From Oscillospiraceae bacterium (lineage in GTDB: Bacteria > Bacillota > Clostridia > Oscillospirales > Oscillospiraceae), in assembly GCA_910575695.1 (NCBI GenBank), contig CAJTGJ010000008.1:1-64000 (forward strand): DNA of 64,000 nucleotides, read 5' to 3'. Under the pieces are notes generated by a model that did not search any database, was not told the DNA's origin, and was given only the letters and a program-made list of their open reading frames with translations. Below are positions 52,912 to 59,510 of the stretch, piece by piece. The translations under genes were made by a program, and so were the position numbers. Position 1 is the first letter of the stretch. Every line of letters starts with the position of its first letter.

Positions 52912-53325
52912 ATGAGCGTGAGTATCAATGCGGGCCTGCGGGATGCGGGCTTTCCCACCAGCTCCGATATCTGGCTGGAGCTGGACGGGCAGAAGGTGGC
53001 GGTGGTGCAGAGCTATAACTGCAAGACCACCCGCAGCTCCCTGACGGTGGAGGCATTCGGGGAGGATGAGCCGGTGGCTACGGTGCAGGGGCCCCAGAAT
53101 TATGTGATCCAGCTCACCCGGCTGTACGCCACCGACCAGGCCATCGCTGATAAGTTGGATTTCTACAGCTTGAAAAATTTTTCCCTGGTCATCTGCAAGC
53201 CCGACCGGAAGGTGATTTACTCCGATTGCCAGTGGAGTGATATCCAGGAGGACGCCCAGCTGGGCAGGATGGTGGTGGAGAAGCTCACCCTGGTGGCCAA
53301 GAGCCGTATGGAAGTGGCGGCATAA
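52912..53325 (+). CDS. Tail tube protein (XkdM-like)
   Basis: A 137-residue protein in the standard place after the sheath. Beta-rich with an Asp/Lys loop and FSLVICKPDRKVIYSDCQWS near the end, the profile of XkdM/phage core-tail tube subunits. GAGGAGGGA precedes the ATG. The next gene begins at the base after its stop codon (TAA then ATG). Confidence 0.75.
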   Translation: MSVSINAGLRDAGFPTSSDIWLELDGQKVAVVQSYNCKTTRSSLTVEAFGEDEPVATVQGPQNYVIQLTRLYATDQAIADKLDFYSLKNFSLVICKPDRKVIYSDCQWSDIQEDAQLGRMVVEKLTLVAKSRMEVAA

Positions 53326-53745
53326 ATGGACGGCGGGTTTTTGGCCGGCCCCGAGCGGGTGAAGGTGAACGGAGGCGAACTGCGGCTGTTGTCCGCCCGG
53401 GAGGTGCTGGAGGCCCGGCGGGAGGGCGACGCGCTGGCCCGGGATGGCCGGGAACGGGCGCTGTGCCGGAATGCGTGCCTCATTGCCAGAGCGCTGGAGC
53501 GGAAGGGAAAGCCGGTGTTTGAGAGCGGTCAGGCGGTGCTGGACGGACTGCGGGTGGAGGATATCGCCCGGCTGGCGGATGCCTGGGCGGAGTTCAACCG
53601 GGGGTGCAACCCCTCTCCGCTGGACGGGGCGGGGGAGATCGAACGGCGAAAAAAAGCCTGGAGCACGCGCATTATGAGCGCCTTCAGTGGCGCGTGCTCC
53701 GGCTGTTCGGCGCTCTGCCCACCGAGGAGCGGGCGAAACGGATGA
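53326..53745 (+). CDS. Tail assembly chaperone, zero-frame product (G-like)
   Basis: A 139-residue zero-frame product encoded before a shift site. Residues 1-110 are an acidic helical chaperone domain (REVLEARREGDALARDGRE; VEDIARLADAWAEFNRGC), as in XkdN-like chaperones. At residue 110 the frame meets a run of seven A (53649-53655) read as A-AAA-AAA, a classic -1 slippery site. Beyond it the zero frame gives an odd Cys/Ser-rich tail (residues 111-139), whereas the -1 frame gives a protein-like continuation. Starts directly after the tube gene. Confidence 0.72.
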   Translation: MDGGFLAGPERVKVNGGELRLLSAREVLEARREGDALARDGRERALCRNACLIARALERKGKPVFESGQAVLDGLRVEDIARLADAWAEFNRGCNPSPLDGAGEIERRKKAWSTRIMSAFSGACSGCSALCPPRSGRNG

Positions 53746-53948
53746 CCGACCGGGATTACCTGTGGTGCGCCCTCAATCTGGCGTTGGACCAGGAGGAGGA
53801 GCTGGCGCGGCTGTGCCCCGACTGCCGCCAGACGGCGCTGGACGAGCCGTGCCCGGTGTGCGGCGCGCCCAGAGAGGGCTGGTCAGTCAACGCCGGGTTT
53901 GACTGGGCGCGGTATCAGGAGCTGAAAGGGGGCGGGGACGCTGGTTGA
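53326..53948 (+). CDS. Tail assembly chaperone, -1 frameshift fusion product (GT-like)
   Basis: Predicted 207-residue fusion: zero-frame codons to 53655, then reading re-starts at 53655 in the -1 frame to 53948. The T-part begins SLEHAHYERLQWRVLRLFG, contains MTDRDYLWCALNLALDQEEE and ends with a zinc ribbon of the CPDC...CPVCG type. Tailed phages commonly make G and GT chaperones in this way to load tape measure. An ATGA start at 53742 could alternatively yield a separate 68-residue C-terminal protein. The shift itself has not been shown. Confidence 0.65.
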
Positions 53949-53967
53949 CCGCATTGAGGAGCTGTTG

Positions 53968-54672
53968 TTGGAAATGACGGAGGAAGCGGACGGAGAGGGA
54001 CAGGAGGACGTTTTCGCCCTGATGGATGTGCCGGCGGCTTTGGCCTCCCCCCGCAGGGACGGGGGAGAGGCCGGGGAGACGGCGGAGAAAGAGGATGGGA
54101 GTTTGGAGACCGGGAGCGGGGAGGAGACGCCTGCCCCGGTGAAGCTGGGTGAACGGGGCGGCGGAAGGTCCGCAGGAGATATTTTGCGGGAGCGTCCCGA
54201 GGCGGCGGATGAGGCCGGGGCGGATGAGCGGGCCGGGGCGCTTTGGAAGGATGGGCCGGTTTGGACGGTGGAGAGCGGGGCGGTTGAGGCCGCCGCCGTC
54301 CAGAGGCTGGCGCTGACCGGGCGGACAGAACGGGCGGACGCGGTGAGAACGGATCAGGACAGTGAGATTGGCGGGAGGGTGTTCGTACAGCGGACGGCGG
54401 ATGGGCTGGAGCGGGGGCTGCGGATGCGGGCGGCGGAGACCGCGCCGGATGGGGCGCGGCAGGCTCCGGCGGTCGGTAGCGGGCTGGAGGGGCTGTACCG
54501 GCAGACCGTGCAGGCCGCGCGGCCTGCCGCCCCCGCCCTGGCCCCGGGACAGGCGGGGAGGACCATCCGGGCTCAGGAGCCGGGGAGCGCCGCGTCTTTG
54601 GCGGTGGATGAGCTGGACCGGGCCGTGCGCCGGGACAGCCGCAGATATGACGGCGGTTTGAGTATATTTTAA
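53968..54672 (+). CDS. Short Ala/Glu/Arg-rich protein in the tape-measure position
   Basis: A 234-residue, low-complexity soluble protein rich in Ala, Gly, Glu, Asp and Arg, with no hydrophobic segment and no obvious long heptad array. It sits exactly where a tape-measure gene is expected (between the frameshifted chaperone and the LysM protein), but tape measures are usually 600 residues or more with membrane-spanning stretches. It may be a minimal ruler or a replacement for one. Start: TTG at 53968, six bases after GAGGAG; ATG at 53974 is the alternative. Function unknown. Confidence 0.5.
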   Translation: MEMTEEADGEGQEDVFALMDVPAALASPRRDGGEAGETAEKEDGSLETGSGEETPAPVKLGERGGGRSAGDILRERPEAADEAGADERAGALWKDGPVWTVESGAVEAAAVQRLALTGRTERADAVRTDQDSEIGGRVFVQRTADGLERGLRMRAAETAPDGARQAPAVGSGLEGLYRQTVQAARPAAPALAPGQAGRTIRAQEPGSAASLAVDELDRAVRRDSRRYDGGLSIF

Positions 54673-54721
54673 GGAAGCGTAATATGGTCAAAACACTTGA
54701 ACATCGGTACCCGATTTTCAA

Positions 54722-54804
54722 GGCGGGCTTTGCCCGCCAGCCCATTTTAATGGGCTGTGTTTTGCCTGTGGCGTCTACCGCAGGCCGCTTCGCGGCCCCT
54801 GCGG
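54722..54804 (+). repeat. Cluster of three hairpins in the only long gap of the phage-like cassette
   Basis: GGCGGGC-TTT-GCCCGCC, then AGCCCAT/ATGGGCT, then CCGCAGG-CCGC-TTCG-CGG..CCTGCGG follow one after another between the tape-measure-position gene and the LysM gene. The remainder of 54673-54835 has no gene. No U-run suits a terminator, so RNA processing or a scar of a lost gene is possible. Confidence 0.6.
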
Positions 54805-54835
54805 CGACTACAATTAAGGAAAGGGGCGCGGGGAT

Positions 54836-55405
54836 ATGATTCTTTCTCCGATGCGGTTTAAAAATTTTGTGTGGCCCCATAACCCCAGGACGTACACTAT
54901 TATCTATGAACGGAATATCGCGGTGCATAAGATCCCCTTCGGCCGGCACTATTTGCAGAGCCTGGGGCAGACCCGGCGGGTGCTGAAGGGGGAAGGGGAG
55001 TTTGTGGGGGACGAGGCCTACAATACCTTCAAGGCGCTGGCCAATGTGTTCTATGAGGAGACGCCTGGGGTGCTGGTCCACCCGGTCTGGATGACCACGA
55101 CGGCGTGGTTCGCGGGGCTGGAGCTGCGGCAGGAGCCGAGGCGGGACTATGCGGCCTACTCTTTTGAGTTCTGGGAGGTCATGTCGGACGGCAATACCAC
55201 GGAGCTGACCACGGTGACGGCCGGCTCCGGCGGGACATCGGGCGCCGCCGCCCAGCAGGGGGAGTGGTACACCGTGGTGAGGGGGGATACCCTGTGGGGG
55301 CTGTCCCGGCGGTGTGGGGTGCCGCTGAGCCAGATCATCGCCCTGAATCCGAATATCCGGAACCCTAACCTGATTTTTGTGGGGCAGAAGGTGAGGATCC
55401 GATGA
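54836..55405 (+). CDS. LysM-containing tail protein (XkdP-like)
   Basis: A 189-residue protein. Residues 1-120 form the phage part seen in XkdP-type tail proteins (RFKNFVWPHNPRTYTI; FGRHYLQSLGQTRRVLKGEG), and residues 140-189 are a LysM peptidoglycan-binding module (YTVVRGDTLWGLSRRCGVPL ... NPNLIFVGQKVRI). In PBSX the equivalent protein acts at the baseplate or tail tip. A strong AAGGAAAGGGG site lies ahead of the ATG. The stop overlaps the next start (ATGA). Confidence 0.82.
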   Translation: MILSPMRFKNFVWPHNPRTYTIIYERNIAVHKIPFGRHYLQSLGQTRRVLKGEGEFVGDEAYNTFKALANVFYEETPGVLVHPVWMTTTAWFAGLELRQEPRRDYAAYSFEFWEVMSDGNTTELTTVTAGSGGTSGAAAQQGEWYTVVRGDTLWGLSRRCGVPLSQIIALNPNIRNPNLIFVGQKVRIR

Positions 55406-56355
55406 TGCAGTGCTGGGTGAGGCTGGGCGGCGGACAGGAGTGGAAACTGCCCACTCTGATGAGCTGGGAGATGTGCTACGGCACCGATACGCCCTGCGAC
55501 AGTTTTTCCCTGCGGTGCCTGTGGGAACGGGGGCAGGAAAAGGTGCTGTCCGGCGCCTGCCGGTTTTACGCCGAGTGGGAGGGGGAACGGGTGTTCACCG
55601 GGGTGGTGGACGAGTTCGCCGTGCTGTGCGGAAAGGATGGGCTGTACCTGGAAATGGCGGGGCGGGGGATGGCGGCGCTGCTGCTGGACAACGAGGCCAT
55701 GCCCGCCGAGTACCAGCGGGCCACCCGGGCGGATATCATTGCCAACCACGTGGCCCCTTACGGCGTGCAGACGGTGGGCGGCACGGGCCTGCCTGCCATT
55801 ACCGGGTTTTTGGTGAGCAGCGGCGAGAGCGAGTGGAGCGTGGTGCGGCGGTACGCCTGCTATTACGGCGGGGTGCCGCCCAGGTTTGACCGGATGGGAC
55901 GGCTGGTGCTGGACCCCCATGGGGACCGGACGGCGGTGCGCGTCGGGGACAAGGACAAGGTGACCGGATGGGAGTACCGGGAGGAGCGCCACGGAGTGCT
56001 CAGCCAGGTGGCGGTGCGGCGGCGCACCACCTGGGGGACCCAGTGGGTGTCCGACCAGAGCTTTATCGCGCAGGGAGGCTGTGCCCGGCGGGTGATCACG
56101 GTGCCCAACACCACCGGCACTACCGCCATGCGGTATACGGCGGATTACCAGCTCCGCGCAGCCCGGCGGGAGCGGGTGCGGATGCGTATTACCGCCGCTG
56201 GGGCGTTTCTGGCGTGGCCGGGGGATCTGGTGGATGTGGAGCTGGAGGATTTTGGAGCCAACGGGAGGTACCGGGCGGCGCAGACGGTGGTGTCCTGCGG
56301 CGGCGGGGGGCTGGCGACTACTCTGGTGCTGGGGGAGCCCGATGCCATGATTTAA
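55402..56355 (+). CDS. Baseplate hub protein (XkdQ/gp27-like)
   Basis: A 317-residue protein with the hub-type beta domains: an initial CYGTDTPCDSFSLRC barrel, FTGVVDEFAVLCGKDGLYLE, and later DRMGRLVLDPHGDRTAVRVG, ending in LVDVELEDFGANGRY. This is the arrangement of XkdQ and gp27/VgrG-like hubs that carry the spike. ATG at 55402 overlaps the previous stop. Confidence 0.75.
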   Translation: MMQCWVRLGGGQEWKLPTLMSWEMCYGTDTPCDSFSLRCLWERGQEKVLSGACRFYAEWEGERVFTGVVDEFAVLCGKDGLYLEMAGRGMAALLLDNEAMPAEYQRATRADIIANHVAPYGVQTVGGTGLPAITGFLVSSGESEWSVVRRYACYYGGVPPRFDRMGRLVLDPHGDRTAVRVGDKDKVTGWEYREERHGVLSQVAVRRRTTWGTQWVSDQSFIAQGGCARRVITVPNTTGTTAMRYTADYQLRAARRERVRMRITAAGAFLAWPGDLVDVELEDFGANGRYRAAQTVVSCGGGGLATTLVLGEPDAMI

Positions 56356-56363
56356 GGGCGCTG

Positions 56364-56399
56364 CTCCCCCCTCCCCCCTGCCGGGGGCGGAGGGGGGAG
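56364..56399 (+). repeat. Long G+C hairpin between the hub and spike genes
   Basis: CTCCCCCCTC pairs with GAGGGGGGAG around a 16-base loop in the 65-base gap; no U-run follows. Confidence 0.55.
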
Positions 56400-56420
56400 G
56401 AATAGAGGAGGTATTTACTT

Positions 56421-56849
56421 ATGTGGCTGAGTGGACAGCAGAAACAGCCCAGCCAGAGCGGCGAAGGCCAGACCGGCATCGTCACCATGAGCGAGGGCGA
56501 GACGGCGGTGCTGCTGGAAACCGAACGGCGGGGGCTGGAGGTGTACGCCCCGGCGGGCTACCACTGGACCCCCCAGCCGGGCCAGCGGGTGCTGGTGATC
56601 CAGGGGGACGGAGAGGTCCCCTGCATCGTGGGCGTCCGGCAGGGGACGGCACAGCCCGATTCGGTGGGCATCAGCGCCGATTCCGTCTCGGTGGGCGGAC
56701 AGAGCGTGTCCATCCAGGCAGCGGGTTCCGCCGCCGTGGGGGGACAGTCGGTGGAATTGCAGGGCCAGGTGTTCGTCAACGGCGAAACCCTGGAGAGTCT
56801 GATCGCCAGGATTGTGGCGGCAATGCTGGGAGGAGGTGTGCTGGGATGA
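56421..56849 (+). CDS. Baseplate spike protein (gpV/gp45-like)
   Basis: A 142-residue protein: an OB-fold N-terminal part (residues about 15-75, GIVTMSEGETAVLLETERRG; HWTPQPGQRVLVIQGDGE) followed by repeated beta turns (ISADSVSVGGQSVSIQ; AAVGGQSVELQG) that look like a short beta-helix spike, and a final hydrophobic end. Such spikes puncture the cell envelope when the sheath contracts. Start at ATG 56421 after GAGGAGG. There is no visible metal-tip motif. Confidence 0.72.
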   Translation: MWLSGQQKQPSQSGEGQTGIVTMSEGETAVLLETERRGLEVYAPAGYHWTPQPGQRVLVIQGDGEVPCIVGVRQGTAQPDSVGISADSVSVGGQSVSIQAAGSAAVGGQSVELQGQVFVNGETLESLIARIVAAMLGGGVLG

Positions 56850-57196
56850 GCCTGCTTTTGAAGGATAGAGATTATGTGGCCGACGGCAGCGGCGGCGTCA
56901 CCGTGGTGCAGGACGGGGAGGAGCTGCTCAGCGAGGTGCTGTTCCGGCTGACGGCACGGCGGGACAGCTTCCCGTTTCTGCCTGGCCTTGGCAGCAGGAT
57001 GGATCAGCTCCGGCGGGTGAAGCCGTCGGAACGGGAGAGCCTGGCGCTGCAATACGCGGTGGAGGCGCTGGAGGAGCTGACAGATGTGGTGGCCGCCGGG
57101 GCCTCGGTGCGCCAGGAGGGCGGCGCGCTTTGGGTGAGCGTGGAGCTTTTGTGGCAGGGCACGCGGTTGGCCGTGACGGCCCAGTTGGAGGGATGA
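56846..57196 (+). CDS. Baseplate wedge protein (gp25/XkdS-like)
   Basis: A 116-residue gp25-like protein: LLSEVLFRLTARRDSFPFLP followed by LGSRMDQL and a helical ESLALQYAVEALEEL, the order in XkdS/gpW-type wedges. ATGA overlap with the spike gene; the next start follows within five bases. Confidence 0.8.
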   Translation: MSLLLKDRDYVADGSGGVTVVQDGEELLSEVLFRLTARRDSFPFLPGLGSRMDQLRRVKPSERESLALQYAVEALEELTDVVAAGASVRQEGGALWVSVELLWQGTRLAVTAQLEG

Positions 57197-57200
57197 GCGT

Positions 57201-58325
57201 TTGATCACATTAGAGGAAATTTATCAGGGGCTGGCGGCGGAGTTCCAGGCCCAGACCGGCAAGACCGCCGGAAGCAGCAGCGAGCTGGCGGTGCGGTTTT
57301 ACGCCGTGGCGTCCCAGATCTACAGCCTGTATGTCCAGGGGGAGTGGACCCGGCGGCAGTGCTTCCCCCAGACAGCCCAGGGGGAGAATCTGGACAAGCA
57401 CGCCAGCCTGAGGGGCGTCACCCGGCGGCAGGCCGCGAGGGCCGCGGGAACGGTGCGCTTTTTTGTGGACCAGCCCCAGGAGATGGCGGTGGAGATCCCG
57501 GAGGGGACGGTGTGCATGACCGCCTCCGGGGTGCGGTTCCTCACCACCTGCCCTGCGGCGGTGGAGGCGGGGGCCATGTATGCCGATGTGCCGGTGGTGG
57601 CCGGCGAGGCGGGGGCGGCGGGAAACGTGGGCGCGGGCGCTATCGTGTTTATGGCTGTGCCGCCGGTGAGGATTGTGGCCTGCGTCAATGTGGAGCCGCT
57701 GTCCAGCGGACTGGACCAGGAGGGGGACGAGGAGCTCCGCGCGCGGGTGCTGGCCACCTATCAGCGGCTGGCCAACGGGGCCAACAACGCTTTTTACCAT
57801 CAGGCGGCTATGGCCTTTGACGAGGTGGCGGCGGTGACAGTGCTGCCCAAGAACCGGGGCGTGGGTACGGTGGATATCGTGCCCGCCGCCCGGGGGGGCG
57901 TGCCCAGCCAGGGGCTGCTGGACGAGATGCAGGCATATTTTGACCGGGTGCGGGAAATTGCCTGTGAGGTGAAGGTGCTCCCGCCCACAGTGGAGACGGT
58001 GGATCTGAAGGTAAAGCTGTGGGCAAAAGAGGGACGGAGCTTTGACGCGGTGGCCCAGGCGGTGGAGCGGACGCTGAAGGACTGGTTCAACGGGGAGCGG
58101 CTGGGACAGCCGCTGCTGCGGGCCCAGCTCACCAGCCTGGTGTTCGGGGTGGACGGGGTGGCAAACTGCGTGTTTGTCAGCCCGGCGGAGGACCTGCCCC
58201 TGGACCGGGTGACGCTTCCGGTGCTGGGGGAACTGAGCATTGCCGACGGCGCGGCGGGAGAGGGCTTCGACCAGGAGCCGGACGCGCCGGATGAGACAGA
58301 GGAGGCGGGCGGCGGTGAGCTTTGA
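57201..58325 (+). CDS. Baseplate J-like protein (XkdT-like)
   Basis: A 374-residue baseplate wedge protein. GENLDKHASLRGVTRRQA and ANGANNAFYHQAAMAFDEVA, then ARGGVPSQGLLDEMQAYFDR, are hallmark segments of the J family. TTG start at 57201, eight bases after GGAGGG. The acidic Asp/Glu tail after about residue 350 is extra. Overlaps the next gene. Confidence 0.88.
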   Translation: MITLEEIYQGLAAEFQAQTGKTAGSSSELAVRFYAVASQIYSLYVQGEWTRRQCFPQTAQGENLDKHASLRGVTRRQAARAAGTVRFFVDQPQEMAVEIPEGTVCMTASGVRFLTTCPAAVEAGAMYADVPVVAGEAGAAGNVGAGAIVFMAVPPVRIVACVNVEPLSSGLDQEGDEELRARVLATYQRLANGANNAFYHQAAMAFDEVAAVTVLPKNRGVGTVDIVPAARGGVPSQGLLDEMQAYFDRVREIACEVKVLPPTVETVDLKVKLWAKEGRSFDAVAQAVERTLKDWFNGERLGQPLLRAQLTSLVFGVDGVANCVFVSPAEDLPLDRVTLPVLGELSIADGAAGEGFDQEPDAPDETEEAGGGEL

Positions 58326-58905
58326 GGAATATCTGGTAGCCCTGCTGCGGCCCCTGGGGGTCTATGACCTGCGTGAGGGCACCATCAACCGGGGGGAGCT
58401 GGCCGCTTACGGCGTACAGCTGGACAGCAGGGAGGCGGAGCTGGACGGCACCGCCCGGGAGATGAACCTGACCACCGCCCAGGATTTCGGGCTGGAGATG
58501 ATCGAGGCCCTGCTGCCCTACCGTCCGGTGTGCGAGACAGCGGCCCAGCGCCGGGCGGCGCTGGCGGCCCTGCTGCGCATCGGCGGGGACAGCTTTACCC
58601 CCGAGGCCATCAACGACACCCTGCGGGGGTGCGGCCTCAACGTCCGGGCGGAGGAAGGGGGCCGGCCCGGGTATGTCAAGGTGTATTTCCCCGATGTGGC
58701 GGGGATTCCCGAGGGCTTTGACGAGCTGCGCCGCATCATTGAGGAGATCCTGCCCAGCCATGTGGATGTGACTTATGTGTTCTGGTACAATACCTGGAAC
58801 ATGGTGGCGCGGCGGCACCCCACATTTGGGGATGCCTGGGCTGCGGGCCTGAGCTGGTACGGCCTTGCCATTGAGAACGACGGCTGGCTGGAGGACCCGG
58901 CATAG
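58315..58905 (+). CDS. Tail protein of the YmfQ/XkdU family (DUF2313-like)
   Basis: A 196-residue tail-tip protein. Residues about 10-110 carry the family pattern (LRPLGVYDLREG; LTTAQDFGLEMIEALLPY; AALAALLRIGGDSFTPEAIN) and the C-terminal part ends with TFGDAWAAGLSWYGLA. In phages a tail fibre gene normally follows; here a terminator comes next, with no fibre. GTG at 58315 follows GAGGAGG by eight bases. Confidence 0.8.
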   Translation: MSFEEYLVALLRPLGVYDLREGTINRGELAAYGVQLDSREAELDGTAREMNLTTAQDFGLEMIEALLPYRPVCETAAQRRAALAALLRIGGDSFTPEAINDTLRGCGLNVRAEEGGRPGYVKVYFPDVAGIPEGFDELRRIIEEILPSHVDVTYVFWYNTWNMVARRHPTFGDAWAAGLSWYGLAIENDGWLEDPA

Positions 58906-58908
58906 CGC

Positions 58909-58946
58909 TGACGGCCCCGCATGGCGCGGGGCCGTCAGATTTTTTT
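58909..58946 (+). terminator. Terminator at the right edge of the phage-like cassette
   Basis: TGACGGCCCCGC and GCGGGGCCGTCA form a perfect 12-base-pair stem with a five-base loop, then seven T. Confidence 0.93.
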
Positions 58947-58966
58947 GAGAATTTCACAAAAAGGGG

Positions 58967-58995
58967 TTGACAAACGCCGGAATATATAGTATATT
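58967..58995 (+). promoter_or_regulatory. Strong sigma-A promoter of the putative ncRNA
   Basis: Consensus TTGACA (58967-58972), 17-base spacer, TATATT (58990-58995), right after the phage-cassette terminator. Confidence 0.88.
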
Positions 58996-59002
58996 ATACC
59001 CA

Positions 59003-59300
59003 GAAAGGAAAAGGTGAGTCCAATGTACTAACAAAGAACGCACCACCTCTTTTCGTGATTGGGAAGCGCAAAGTGAAACGAAGCCTCGGCTTGTTCCAAA
59101 CACGCTTACATAAGCGGCGGAAGCCAGATTCAGTCTGAAGCTCACCATTGTTTGAGGAAACACAGAGACACCGGTTTCAGGCGTAACCCCAACACAATTC
59201 CATCCGAGCGAGATCGGAAGAAAGCGAAGGTAGAGGCCCTTGGACAATCAAAACCAGAAGTAAGCCCCCAGTCGCGGATGTAGGACGGCTGGGGGCTTGG
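59003..59300 (+). ncRNA. Putative structured non-coding RNA, about 300 nt, class unknown
   Basis: A strong promoter drives a stretch with no plus-strand open frame. Elements visible: CGCTT/AAGCG hairpin (59103-59116) inside GGCTT/AAGCC (59088-59125), CAGA/TCTG (59125-59137), a long-range GTCCAA (59018-59023)/TTGGAC (59240-59245) pair, and a final ten-base-pair stem AAGCCCCCAG/CTGGGGGCTT (59262-59298). The end lacks a U-run. I do not recognise tmRNA, SRP, RNase P, 6S or a T-box. Another promoter starts the mreB transcript downstream, so this appears to be an independent unit. Confidence 0.65.
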
Positions 59301-59394
59301 TGTCGTTAATGGGGTAATTTTCAAGGGCAGTCAGGTCCGGATGGAGATAACAATATGTTTATGAAAAATTAAAGGGCGCAGAAGGGAAAAAAGC

Positions 59395-59423
59395 TTGCAA
59401 AATGGGGAATAGTTTAGTATCAT
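59395..59423 (+). promoter_or_regulatory. Sigma-A promoter of the mreB-like gene
   Basis: TTGCAA (59395-59400), 17-base spacer, TATCAT (59418-59423), giving a leader of roughly 85 nt. Confidence 0.75.
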
Positions 59424-59510
59424 GGTGTGAGAGGGAATGACAATGACAATTCCAAAGCGTTTTTGGGAGGTATTTCCAGGCGCATTATATAGATTACAGG
59501 AGTGAAAACT

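Larger units (their letters stand above)
45593..58946 (+). mobile_element. Compact phage-like particle cassette (PBSX/gene-transfer-agent-like)
   Basis: About 13.3 kb of tightly packed plus-strand genes for a DNA-packaging, contractile-tailed particle: terminase small and large, decoration, capsid, portal, protease, three connectors, sheath, tube, frameshifted chaperone, a short protein in the tape-measure slot, LysM protein, hub, spike, wedge, J-like and tail protein. Most junctions are ATGA or GTGA overlaps. Nothing for integration, replication, lysogeny control, lysis or host recognition is visible, and no att repeats were noticed. G+C matches the chromosome. Terminators flank it. Content parallels Bacillus PBSX (xtm/xkd), with capsid genes moved ahead of the portal. 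A domesticated particle is inferred, not shown. Confidence 0.8.

Noticed and set aside
53742..53948. Separate 68-codon gene for the C-terminal part of the tail chaperone
   Set aside because: Possible through the ATGA overlap, but the protein-like -1 frame extends upstream of this start right up to the A7 slip site, which favours frameshifting.
45593..58946. A normal active prophage
   Set aside because: No integrase, repressor, replication or lysis genes and no att repeats were seen in the flanks; it could still be a degraded prophage.
58954..59247. A 97-codon minus-strand frame overlapping the putative ncRNA
   Set aside because: The plus-strand promoter and structure explain the region better; the peptide has no motif and no good ribosome site.
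59003..59300. tmRNA, SRP RNA, RNase P RNA, 6S RNA or T-box as identity of the ncRNA
   Set aside because: None of the conserved segments that I know for these classes could be found; a covariance scan is needed to exclude them formally.
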